From CAYHCE01 sp964355015 (GTDB taxonomy: Bacteria; Cyanobacteriota; Cyanobacteriia; PCC-6307; Cyanobiaceae), in NCBI GenBank assembly GCA_964355015.1, contig CAYHCE010000018.1:1-64000 (forward strand): a DNA stretch of 64,000 nucleotides, in the 5' to 3' direction. The notes under the pieces were generated by a model. That model had not been told where the DNA came from, made no database searches, and worked only from the letters and a program-made list of their open reading frames with translations. Made by a program: the position numbers and the translations under genes. Positions 52,101-59,506 of the stretch are shown in pieces. Positions within the stretch are counted from its first letter, which is position 1, and the number at the start of each line of letters is the position of its first letter.

Positions 52101-52797
52101 GGAACGGCTCCAGGATCGACACCACCGCGGCGATGTCCGAGCCCACCAGCATCGTGCCGGTGGCCTCCATCGTCACCGACACCATCAACGGCCGACGTTT
52201 CCCCGTGGCGGCGAATGCCGCCTCGATCCCCTGCAGCGCTGCCTTGATCTGCAGCACGTCCTGGCAGGTCTCGATGATGAACAGGTCCACATCGCCCGCC
52301 AGCAGACCCTCCGCCTGCTCGCAGAAGGAGGCCTTCATCGCATCGAAGTCGATGTGGCCCAGGGTGGGCAGCTTGGTGGTGGGGCCGATCGAGCCGGCCA
52401 CGAAGCGGGGCTTGTCGGGGGTGCTGAAGCGGTCCGCCATCTCGCGCGCCAGTTCGGCGGCGCGACGGTTGAGCGCGTAGGCCTGATCCTCGAGGCCGTA
52501 CTCGGCCAGCACGATCGAGGCGGCACCGAAGGTGTCGGTCTCGATCACATCGCAGCCCGCCTCCAGGAACTGACGGTGCACCTCCTGCACCACATCCGGC
52601 CGGGTGAGGACCAGATGCTCGTTGCAGCCTTCCAGGACCGGTCCGCCGAAATCATCGGGGCTGAGCCCCATCTGCTGCAGGGAGGTGCCGGTGGCTCCGT
52701 CGAAGACCAGCACGGGCCTTCCGGGGGCATGAAGCCTCTCCAGGAAGCCCACCCGCCGGGTTGCTGCCACCACCGTTCGACTCACCGCTGCCTTCAT
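49132..52797 (-). CDS. metH: Cobalamin-dependent methionine synthase
   Basis: 1221 residues with the full MetH module order. The homocysteine domain comes first (FDGATGTSLQQMG, zinc ligands in LNCATG and GGCCGTTPAHI). The pterin domain follows (FLIIGERLNASGSKKVRD, DVNVDYVGRDGESD), then the cap and B12 domain with VKGDVHDIGKNLVDIIL (DxHxxG). After a low-complexity Ala/Gly/Pro/Asp linker of about 60 residues comes the AdoMet reactivation domain ending at YRGSRYSFGYPACPNV. It makes methionine in the cytoplasm and requires a corrinoid. No B12 riboswitch is seen upstream. Confidence 0.97.
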   Translation of the reverse strand: MKAAVSRTVVAATRRVGFLERLHAPGRPVLVFDGATGTSLQQMGLSPDDFGGPVLEGCNEHLVLTRPDVVQEVHRQFLEAGCDVIETDTFGAASIVLAEYGLEDQAYALNRRAAELAREMADRFSTPDKPRFVAGSIGPTTKLPTLGHIDFDAMKASFCEQAEGLLAGDVDLFIIETCQDVLQIKAALQGIEAAFAATGKRRPLMVSVTMEATGTMLVGSDIAAVVSILEPFPIDVLGLNCATGPEQMKEHIRYLSEHSPFVVSCIPNAGLPENVGGVAHYRLTPLEFKMQLMHFVEDLGVQVIGGCCGTTPAHIAALAEVAAGLHPLPRPVRLPDQRLSRPMLQCEPAAASIYGVTPYHQDNSFLIIGERLNASGSKKVRDLLNAEDWDGLVAVARGQVKENAHVLDVNVDYVGRDGESDMHELVSRLVTNVNLPLMLDSTEWQKMEAGLKVAGGKCILNSTNYEDGDERFFQVLELARRYGAGVVVGTIDEEGMARTADRKFAIAQRAYRDALGFGIPAHELFYDPLALPISTGIEEDRRNAAATIEAIRRIREDLPGVHVVLGVSNVSFGLSPAARIVLNSVFLHECCEAGLDAAIVSPVKILPLAKISEEHQQVCRDLIQDRRRFDSDADGAICTYDPLTVLTTLFEGVSAREARSSGPSLSDLPVEERLRQHIIDGERIGLEAALEEGMRTYPPLQIINTFLLDGMKVVGERFGSGQMQLPFVLQSAETMKAAVAFLEPHMEKTEGASSAKAKFLIATVKGDVHDIGKNLVDIILTNNGYEVINLGIKQSVEAIIEAQRTHQADCIAMSGLLVKSTAFMKDNLQAFNEAGISVPVILGGAALTPRFVHRDCREVYRGLVIYGRDAFADLRFMDALVAAKQAGQWDDVSGFLADPPEGLGLEPTPAVGDGPATGDGGTVGGEEAGPDAVSAAPAADPGDHRSEAVPAEPAIRPPFLGSRVLLEADIPLDEIFGFLDRNALFAGQWQLRKSQQQSRGDYEAMLAQKAEPVLLRWIERCREERLLSPRVAYGYFPCGRAGNSLVVFDPADSGRELGRFQLPRQRSGNRYCIADFYRDLDGGRPTDVLPMQAVTMGETATAFARELFAADRYTDYLYFHGLGVQMAEALAEWAHARIRRELGFGAEEPTMLRDVLAQRYRGSRYSFGYPACPNVADSRQQIEWLGAERIGLRMDESDQLEPEQSTTALVALHSQARYFSA

Positions 52798-52844
52798 CGC
52801 CTGCCCTTGCCGATCGCCACTCTAGAAATGGCGGCGGCGGGGAC

Positions 52845-53762
52845 TCAGTCCTGCAGACGGATCCGACTGACCCAGTGCTCATAGGCGGGATCGCGGCCCT
52901 CGGTGATGGCGGTGAGCCGATCGCGCAGCCGCACCATCACGGGGCGATCGGTGGGCAGATCGGTGGTCTCGACCCGGCGCACCGGCGTGACCCGCGCGGC
53001 GGTGCCGCTGAGGAACACCTCATCGGCCACGAACAGCTCGGTCTTGTCGACGGCCCGCTCCAGCACGGGGATGTCCATCGAGCGGGCCAGTTCCAGGATG
53101 CTGGCCCGGGTGATGCCTTCGAGGATGTCCTGCTCGACCCCGGGAGTGATCAGCACCCCATCCCGCACGATGAACAGATTCATGCCGCTGGCCTCGCTCA
53201 CCTTGCCGCGGCTGTTGAGCAGAAGGGCCTCGTCGAAGCCGCTCTTCACCGCCTCCGTCTTGGCCAGGGAACTGGTGATGTAGGCGCCGCTGATCTTGCC
53301 CCGCAGCGGCAGCGAGCGGTCCTCCTGGCGGGTCCAGCTGCTGATGCGGCAGCTGACTCCATCGGGGGAGAGGTAGTCGCCGAGCTCGATGCCGTAGATC
53401 AGAAAGTCGGTCTCGATGTCGTGCAGTCGTGGCGCGATGCCCAGATCGCTGGTGTAGACGAAGGGCCGCAGATAGATCGGGGTGGTGGGGCGGTTGGCCT
53501 GCAGGAACTGCTGGATCGCCGTCAGGATCGTCTCCTCCTCCAGCTCGGCCAGCAGCAGCCGGGCGCTCTGGCTCAGCCGGCGGGCATGGCGATCGGCGCG
53601 GAACAGCAGGATTTCCGAGGGGTCGGCGGGATTGGGCAGGGCCCGCATACCCCCGAAGGCTCCGGTTCCGTAGTGGAGGGCGTGGGTGGCCACCGACAGG
53701 GTGGCTTCGGCGAACGGAACGCAGCGGCCGCCGAACCAGGCGTAGGGGAGAAACTTTTGCAT
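52845..53762 (-). CDS. ilvE: Branched-chain amino acid aminotransferase
   Basis: 305 residues, fold type IV PLP enzyme. GTGAFGGMRALPNP near residue 32 marks the substrate pocket, the PLP Lys is Lys156 in LRGKISGAYITSS, and SRGKVSEASGMNLFIVRDG contains the phosphate and Glu contacts. It transaminates leucine, isoleucine and valine. It is divergent from cobN with 89 bases between start codons and lies 47 bases upstream of metH on the same strand, so metH may be read from the ilvE promoter. Confidence 0.93.
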   Translation of the reverse strand: MQKFLPYAWFGGRCVPFAEATLSVATHALHYGTGAFGGMRALPNPADPSEILLFRADRHARRLSQSARLLLAELEEETILTAIQQFLQANRPTTPIYLRPFVYTSDLGIAPRLHDIETDFLIYGIELGDYLSPDGVSCRISSWTRQEDRSLPLRGKISGAYITSSLAKTEAVKSGFDEALLLNSRGKVSEASGMNLFIVRDGVLITPGVEQDILEGITRASILELARSMDIPVLERAVDKTELFVADEVFLSGTAARVTPVRRVETTDLPTDRPVMVRLRDRLTAITEGRDPAYEHWVSRIRLQD

Positions 53763-53851
53763 GCGGAAACGCGTGGAGATGCGGCGGTGCGAACGGCGCC
53801 GGGACGTGCGCTCGCCCCGATCTTCTCACCGTCAGGACCGAGGATGGGTCG

Positions 53852-56800
53852 ATGCATCGGCTCGCGGCAGTCCCCGGCGCCTCCGGCGAAACGGAAGGTC
53901 CCCTCCTTGTGGAGCAGCCAGCGGCGCCGCTGCTGGTGCTCAGCAGTGCCGACACGGATCTGCAGACCCTCGCCGCGCTGCTGACGGCCGAACCCGGACT
54001 GGTGGGCTCGCCCGTACGCGCTCTGAACCTGGCCGCCCTGCAGCACCCGGCCGTGATCGACCACTATCTGGCCACCAGCCTGGCGCAGACCCGGCTTGTG
54101 CTGGTGCGGCTGCTGGGGGGGCGGGGCCACTGGAGCTACGGACTGGAGCGATTGCGCGCCTGGGCGGACGGCCGGGACCGCCAGCTGATCGTGGTGGCCG
54201 GCACGGCCGAGGAGGAAGCGGCCCTGGCCGACCTGGGCACGGTGGAACCGGCCCTGGCCGTGGGGATCGGCCGCTGCCTGCGGGAGGGGGGCGAAGGGAA
54301 CCTGCGCCAGGTGTTGCTGACCCTGCGCGCTCTGCTGGCCGGGGAGCGTCCCCAGCCGCCCAGCCCGGAACCCCTGGCCGACCCCACACCCCACGACTGG
54401 CGCGACGAGCCGGGACCCCGGGTGGGCCTGATTCTGTACCGGGCCCTGCTGCAGGCGGGCGACACCGCCCTGGCGGACGCCACCATGGCCGCCCTGCGGG
54501 CCCACGGGCTCTGCCCGAGGGCCCTGTGGGTCAGCGGCCTGCGCCAGGGGGTGGTCCAGCGCGGCGTGGCCGACCTGCTGGGCCGAGAGCGGGTGCAGGC
54601 CGTGCTCTGCACCACCTCCTTCGCCTCGGTGCAGTTCGAGGAGGCCGGGCTGGGGGCGCCGCTCTGGGAGGCGCTGAACGTGCCCGTGCTGCAGCTCCTC
54701 TGCAGCACCCGCAGCAGGGAGCAGTGGCAGGCGAGCAGCATCGGCCTCGGTCCGCTCGACCTGAGCCTGCAGGTGGCCCTGCCGGAACTGGACGGGCGCA
54801 TCACGACCCGGGTTGGAGCCTTCAAGGAGGTGGAAAGCGCCGATCCGCAGCTCACGACTGCCCTGCACCACTACCGGCCCGATCCGGAGCGGCTCGACTG
54901 GATAGCCCGACTGGTGGGGGCCTGGGTGGACCTGCGCCGCACGCCGCCGGCGCAGCGTCGGCTGGCCCTGGTGCTGGCCAACTACCCCACCCGCAACAGC
55001 CGGGTGGCCAACGGGGTCGGGCTCGACACCCCCGCCAGTGCCGCCGCCATGCTCCACTGGCTCGCGGAAGCCGGCTACGACCTGGGCCAGGCTGACGAAC
55101 CGCGGCGGGATCTGCCCGGCGATGGCCAGGAGCTGATCCGGCGGCTGCTGAGCGGACGCAGCAACGATCCGGAAAGCGGCCATCGCCCTCCTCTGGCCCA
55201 TCTGCCCCTGAAGGCCTATCAGAGCTGGTACGCCGGCCTGCCCGCCGCAGGACGGGACTTGCTCGAGGCCCGCTGGGGTCCGCCGGCCGTCGATGCCGGC
55301 CTGGAGGCCACGGCAGACGGCGGACCCGGATTCCCGATCCGGGGACTGCGCTTCGGTTCGGTCCTGGTGCTGATCCAGCCCGAGCGCGGTTATGACCGCG
55401 ATCCCAGCCTCAGCTACCACAGCCCGGATCTGCCCCCCACCCACGCCTACCTGGCCCAGTACCTCTGGCTGCGAACGGTGGCCGCCAGCCAGGTGGTGGT
55501 GCACGTGGGCAAGCACGGCAACCTGGAGTGGCTGCCCGGCAAGGGACTGGGGCTTTCCGAGCGATGCTTTCCGGAATGGGCTCTGGGACCCATGCCCCAC
55601 CTCTATCCCTTCATCGTCAACGATCCGGGAGAGGGGTCACAGGCCAAGCGCCGTGCCCAGGCCGTGATCCTCGACCACCTCACACCGCCCCTGGGGAGGG
55701 CCGGGCTGCATGGTCCCCTGCAGGAGCTGGAGGCGCTGCTGGATGAGTACTGGGAGGCGCGCCAGCTGGGCAGCGAACGGATCGGACCGCTGCGCCGGCT
55801 GCTGGGCGTGCGGCTCGAGGCCCTGCAGCTGCCTTCGGGAACCGTCACGGACGCCGCTCCTGACCTGGACAGCCGGCTGGACGCCGCAGATGGTTATCTC
55901 TGCGAACTGAAGGAAGCCCAGATCCGAACCGGCCTGCACACCTTCGGCGCCCTGCCACAGGCAGCTCCCCTGGCGGAGCTGCTGCTCTGCCTGGCCCGAC
56001 CGCCCCTGGCCGAGGGTCCCGGGCTGACCCAGGCCCTGGCACGGGACCTGGGGCTGGAACTGGATCCCTGGGCCGATCCGGAGGAGGCCGCTCTCGTGCC
56101 GGCGGACCGTCTGCTCCTCCTGACGGCCTTTGGGCGAGGGGGGACGGGCTCGACGGCCAGGGACGACGCGATGAGCCTGCGACGGGTCGGAGATGGTGTG
56201 GCACTGCTGGAGGAGCGGGCGCTGCGGCTGCTGCAGCCTCTGCTCCTGGATGGTGCCGTGGAACCGGTGTCCCCAGCTGGGTCCGTCGGAACGGCAACGG
56301 GGGCTGTCCTGGAACGCATCACCACCACGCTGCTGCCCCGGCTGCTGCGCTGCGGCCAGGCCGAGCGGGAAGCGTTTCTGGCTGGTGTGGCCGGAGATCG
56401 GATCGCCGCCGGACCCTCGGGAGCCCCGACCCGCGGGCGGCCCGACCTGCTGCCGACTGGGCGAAACTTCTACAGCGTCGATCTGCGCGGGCTGCCCAGC
56501 GAGGCCGCCTGGGACCTGGGACGCCGCAGCGCCGAGCTCCTGCTGGAGCTCCATCTGCAGGAGGAGGGAGAGCACCTTCGGACCCTGGCCCTGTCGGTGT
56601 GGGGCACGGCGACGATGCGCAACGGCGGCGAGGACATCGCCCAGACCCTGGCCCTGATGGGGGTGCGGCCCGTCTGGGACGGGCCGACCCGGCGTCTGCT
56701 GGACCTGGAGGTGATTCCGCTCGAACTGCTGGGCAGGCCAAGGGTGGACGTGACCCTGCGGATCTCGGGACTGTTCCGCGATGCCTTCCCCCAGTTGGTG

Positions 56801-57613
56801 GGCTGGATGAACCGGGCCACGACGATGGTGGCCGCGCTGAGCGAGGATCAGGCCGACAATCCCCTGGCCGCCACAGCGCGGACGGAGGGGCATTGCGCCC
56901 GGATCTACGGTTCCGCGCCGGGGGCCTACGGCGCCGGCCTGCAGGGCCTGATCGACAGCGGCCAGTGGGAGGAGCGGAGCGACCTTGGCGAGGCGTTCCT
57001 GAACTGGAGCGGCTGGCGCTATGAGGGATCGGGCGAGGCCAAGGCCGATCGCAGCGGGCTGGAGCAGCGACTGCGCCAGGTGCAGGTGGTGCTCCACAAC
57101 CAGGACAACCGCGAGCACGATCTGCTCGATTCCGACGACTACTACCAGTTCCAGGGAGGGCTCAGCGCCGCCACCGAACGGGTTCGGGGCAGCGCGCCGG
57201 CTCTCTGGTTCGCAGACCACTCCCGCGCGCAGCGACCGCGCCTGCACCGGCTGGAGAAGGAACTGGACAAGGTACTGCGCTCGCGGGTGCTCAACCCCCG
57301 CTGGATCGAGGGGATGCGGGCCCACGGCTACAAGGGCGGCTTCGAGCTGGCCGCCAGCCTCGACTACCTCTTCGCCTATGACGCCAGCACGGGGCGGGTT
57401 CCCGACTGGAGCTACGGCGCCATCTGCGAAAGCTGGCTGCGCCCGGAAACGATGCTGGCCTTCCTGCGTGAGGCCAATCCCTGGGCCCTGCGGGACATGG
57501 CCGAGCGACTGCTGGAGGCGCACCACCGCAGGCTCTGGGAAGGGGCCACGACTGAACAACTCGACCACCTGGGCCGGCTGGTGCTCAGCAGCGAGGCCCT
57601 GGTGGAAGGTTGA
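53852..57613 (+). CDS. cobN: Cobaltochelatase subunit CobN
   Basis: 1253 residues from the ATG at 53852; the frame is open upstream only as a shadow of ilvE. CobN/BchH-type features include LANYPTRNSRVANGVGLDTP, VHVGKHGNLEWLPGKGLGLS, LYPFIVNDPGEGSQAKRRAQ and TEGHCARIYGSAPGAYGAGL, followed by DYYQFQGGLSAATERVRG. The HxGKHGN motif distinguishes CobN from the close relative ChlH. It inserts cobalt into the corrin ring in the aerobic route. In cyanobacteria the partner subunits are thought to be shared ChlI/ChlD-type AAA proteins; neither is in the window. Confidence 0.95.
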   Translation: MHRLAAVPGASGETEGPLLVEQPAAPLLVLSSADTDLQTLAALLTAEPGLVGSPVRALNLAALQHPAVIDHYLATSLAQTRLVLVRLLGGRGHWSYGLERLRAWADGRDRQLIVVAGTAEEEAALADLGTVEPALAVGIGRCLREGGEGNLRQVLLTLRALLAGERPQPPSPEPLADPTPHDWRDEPGPRVGLILYRALLQAGDTALADATMAALRAHGLCPRALWVSGLRQGVVQRGVADLLGRERVQAVLCTTSFASVQFEEAGLGAPLWEALNVPVLQLLCSTRSREQWQASSIGLGPLDLSLQVALPELDGRITTRVGAFKEVESADPQLTTALHHYRPDPERLDWIARLVGAWVDLRRTPPAQRRLALVLANYPTRNSRVANGVGLDTPASAAAMLHWLAEAGYDLGQADEPRRDLPGDGQELIRRLLSGRSNDPESGHRPPLAHLPLKAYQSWYAGLPAAGRDLLEARWGPPAVDAGLEATADGGPGFPIRGLRFGSVLVLIQPERGYDRDPSLSYHSPDLPPTHAYLAQYLWLRTVAASQVVVHVGKHGNLEWLPGKGLGLSERCFPEWALGPMPHLYPFIVNDPGEGSQAKRRAQAVILDHLTPPLGRAGLHGPLQELEALLDEYWEARQLGSERIGPLRRLLGVRLEALQLPSGTVTDAAPDLDSRLDAADGYLCELKEAQIRTGLHTFGALPQAAPLAELLLCLARPPLAEGPGLTQALARDLGLELDPWADPEEAALVPADRLLLLTAFGRGGTGSTARDDAMSLRRVGDGVALLEERALRLLQPLLLDGAVEPVSPAGSVGTATGAVLERITTTLLPRLLRCGQAEREAFLAGVAGDRIAAGPSGAPTRGRPDLLPTGRNFYSVDLRGLPSEAAWDLGRRSAELLLELHLQEEGEHLRTLALSVWGTATMRNGGEDIAQTLALMGVRPVWDGPTRRLLDLEVIPLELLGRPRVDVTLRISGLFRDAFPQLVGWMNRATTMVAALSEDQADNPLAATARTEGHCARIYGSAPGAYGAGLQGLIDSGQWEERSDLGEAFLNWSGWRYEGSGEAKADRSGLEQRLRQVQVVLHNQDNREHDLLDSDDYYQFQGGLSAATERVRGSAPALWFADHSRAQRPRLHRLEKELDKVLRSRVLNPRWIEGMRAHGYKGGFELAASLDYLFAYDASTGRVPDWSYGAICESWLRPETMLAFLREANPWALRDMAERLLEAHHRRLWEGATTEQLDHLGRLVLSSEALVEG

Positions 57614-57649
57614 TGGGGCCCGCGGCTCCGAGGCCCGCCAGGCCCGGGA

Positions 57650-58198
57650 TCAGGAACTGAGATCCTTCGCCATGTCCTTGAACGCATCGATGGCACCGGG
57701 CTTGGCCTTCTGCAGGGAGATCTGAGGCTGGCCCTGGTCAGCGGCATCGCTGGCCTTGCGGGAACCGGCCGGGGCGCCCGGCACGTTGACACCACCCACG
57801 GCGGAACCCTTGAGGCGCTGGCTCAGCTGCGCGGAGCTGATCTTCTCGGCGAAGGTCTTCTTGACGGGCTTGGGCACGCCGCCCGTGAGGCTGGGTGTCG
57901 TCACCGGGCCGCCCGTGCCGGGCAGACCGCTGGAGGCCTTCTCCAGCCGGGCTTCCATCGAGGCCACCTCCTGCACCATCTCCTTGTCGCCCGGGTTGTC
58001 GGCATTGCCCGGGAAGGTATGGCGGATCTTGTTGGAGCGACGCATGAAGGTCACGTCACCCAGGCTGCTGGAGGCATCGGCATCAAGGTAAAAGGCCTTT
58101 TCCTCCTTCCCGGTGGCCGTGGACTCCGCCTTGGCAGGTTTGGAGGAGAAGGCACCGGACGAGGCACGGTTGCCGAGCAGACGATCGAACAGGCCCAT
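57650..58198 (-). CDS. Conserved cyanobacterial protein, unknown function
   Basis: 182 residues from the ATG at 58198 (MGLFDRLLGNRASSGAFSSK). After a short amphipathic start it is mostly Lys/Ala/Ser/Pro-rich and probably disordered, with two likely conserved blocks: AFYLDADASSSLGDVTFMRR then IRHTFP, and KKTFAEKISSAQLSQRLKG near the C-terminal third. A helix-like end (AIDAFKDMAKDLSS) closes it. No enzyme motif or membrane span. It lies 29 bases downstream of the PHP gene and is convergent with cobN (36 bases). Confidence 0.65.
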   Translation of the reverse strand: MGLFDRLLGNRASSGAFSSKPAKAESTATGKEEKAFYLDADASSSLGDVTFMRRSNKIRHTFPGNADNPGDKEMVQEVASMEARLEKASSGLPGTGGPVTTPSLTGGVPKPVKKTFAEKISSAQLSQRLKGSAVGGVNVPGAPAGSRKASDAADQGQPQISLQKAKPGAIDAFKDMAKDLSS

Positions 58199-58227
58199 GG
58201 TCAGGAAACGGAAACCTGATTCCAACC

Positions 58228-58902
58228 CTAGCGGCCGCGGAGTTCCAGCCCATGGGTATCGGTACCGCAACTGCGCAGGAGGCCGAGATCGATCAGCTGG
58301 GAAGAGATCGTGTCGCAGATCAGGGGAGTGGGCTGCCAGTGTCTGCGCTGCTCGTAGTCGTAGAAGGCTTCGGCCCCATCGAAGCCGAGGGCGGCCGCCG
58401 CAGCGATGAGCTCCCGGTGGGGGAGGCGGTAGCGGGCGGGGTGGGCCAGCAGAGCCAGTCCAGCCGCGGCATGGATCGCCTGCCCCACCGCGCCGGCGCG
58501 CAGGGCCGGCCCCACCACGGCTGAGCCACCCAGATACGGAACCAGGGCCGGATGAGCCGGCTCGAAGCCGAGCGCCAGCACGTGCACCAGGCAGCCCTCC
58601 AGCAGGCAGCTGATCTCCACCCCGCTCCAGAGGGTGGGCACCGCCAGGCCATCGCGCCGACGCTGCTCCAGCCGCTGCCGGATCGGAGCGATCGCCCCGA
58701 CGCTGTGGTGATCGGTGACAGCGAAATGCTCCAGTCCGAGGGCGATCGCCTGATCGGCGAGCGCCTCGGGCTGAAGGCTGCCGTCGCTGCAGAGGGTGTG
58801 GCAGTGAAAATTGAGCCGCTCGGGACAGCTCAGGGGCTCCACCTCCTCCAGCACGGCCCTGAGAGGATGATCCGGCCGGGGATGGCGCAGCTCAGCTGCC
58901 AC
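58228..58902 (-). CDS. PHP domain metal-dependent phosphoesterase
   Basis: 224 residues from a GTG. The PHP metal motifs are present: FHCHTLCSDGSLQPEAL (HxH and SDG), FAVTDHHSVGA (TDH), LLAHPARY and CGTDTHGLELRG (the final DxH). Small PHP proteins of this kind hydrolyse nucleotides or oligonucleotides; the specific substrate is unknown. Its start overlaps the hemJ stop by 11 bases, so it is the last tightly linked member of a minus-strand set with uvrC and hemJ. Confidence 0.85.
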   Translation of the reverse strand: MAAELRHPRPDHPLRAVLEEVEPLSCPERLNFHCHTLCSDGSLQPEALADQAIALGLEHFAVTDHHSVGAIAPIRQRLEQRRRDGLAVPTLWSGVEISCLLEGCLVHVLALGFEPAHPALVPYLGGSAVVGPALRAGAVGQAIHAAAGLALLAHPARYRLPHRELIAAAAALGFDGAEAFYDYEQRRHWQPTPLICDTISSQLIDLGLLRSCGTDTHGLELRGR

Positions 58903-59506
58903 CGGCCAGGACCTCCCCTTCTGCCCGCCGCCGGCGCCAGCGGGCGTAGAACTGAATCGAGCCGGCCATGGCCACCACCAGGGCCACCAGGAACCAGGTG
59001 GCGGCCCCGGTGGGGAACTGGTCCTTGAACACCACCAGCATCACCACCAGCACGAGCATCAGGGTGGGCAGCTCGTTGAGGGCCCGGAGCTGGCGGCCGC
59101 TCCAGCGGCAGGTCCCCTGCCGCAGCTGACCCATCAGCCGATAGCAGAACCAGTGGTAGGCGAGCAGCGCCGCCACCACTGCCAGCTTGGCGTGCATCCA
59201 GCCCTGCTTCAGCCAGAGAGGCTGAGCGATCAACAGGCCCACGGCCATGGTCACGGCCACCACCATCCCAGGGGTGGTGATGATGTTGGCCAGGCGCTTC
59301 TCCATCACCGCGTACTGCTCCTGGAAGGCGGCGCGCAGCGGCTCCTCCAGCGTCTCGACCTCCACGTGATAGATGAACAGGCGCACCAGGTAGAAGAGCC
59401 CCGCGAACCACACCACCACACCCACGATGTGGAGGGTCTTGAACCAGAGGTAGGCCTCCGGTGGCAGGGCCGGGAGCGACATCGGCAGGGAGGAGGAACG
59501 GCCCAT
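58892..59506 (-). CDS. hemJ: Protoporphyrinogen oxidase HemJ
   Basis: 204 residues from the ATG at 59506, which shares one base with the uvrC stop (TGATG); a TTG one codon earlier and an ATG at 59482 are alternatives. Four or so membrane helices. WFKTLHIVGVVVWFAGLFYL holds the conserved His near the N-terminus, and KQGWMHAKLAVVAALLAYHW the second conserved block. HemJ oxidises protoporphyrinogen IX in most cyanobacteria that lack HemG/HemY, feeding heme and chlorophyll synthesis. It lies between uvrC and a PHP protein. Confidence 0.92.
   Translation of the reverse strand: MGRSSSLPMSLPALPPEAYLWFKTLHIVGVVVWFAGLFYLVRLFIYHVEVETLEEPLRAAFQEQYAVMEKRLANIITTPGMVVAVTMAVGLLIAQPLWLKQGWMHAKLAVVAALLAYHWFCYRLMGQLRQGTCRWSGRQLRALNELPTLMLVLVVMLVVFKDQFPTGAATWFLVALVVAMAGSIQFYARWRRRRAEGEVLAGGS

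Noticed and set aside
49015..52884. Two 600-codon-plus plus-strand frames antisense to metH
   Set aside because: metH on the minus strand has all modules intact; these are mirror frames.
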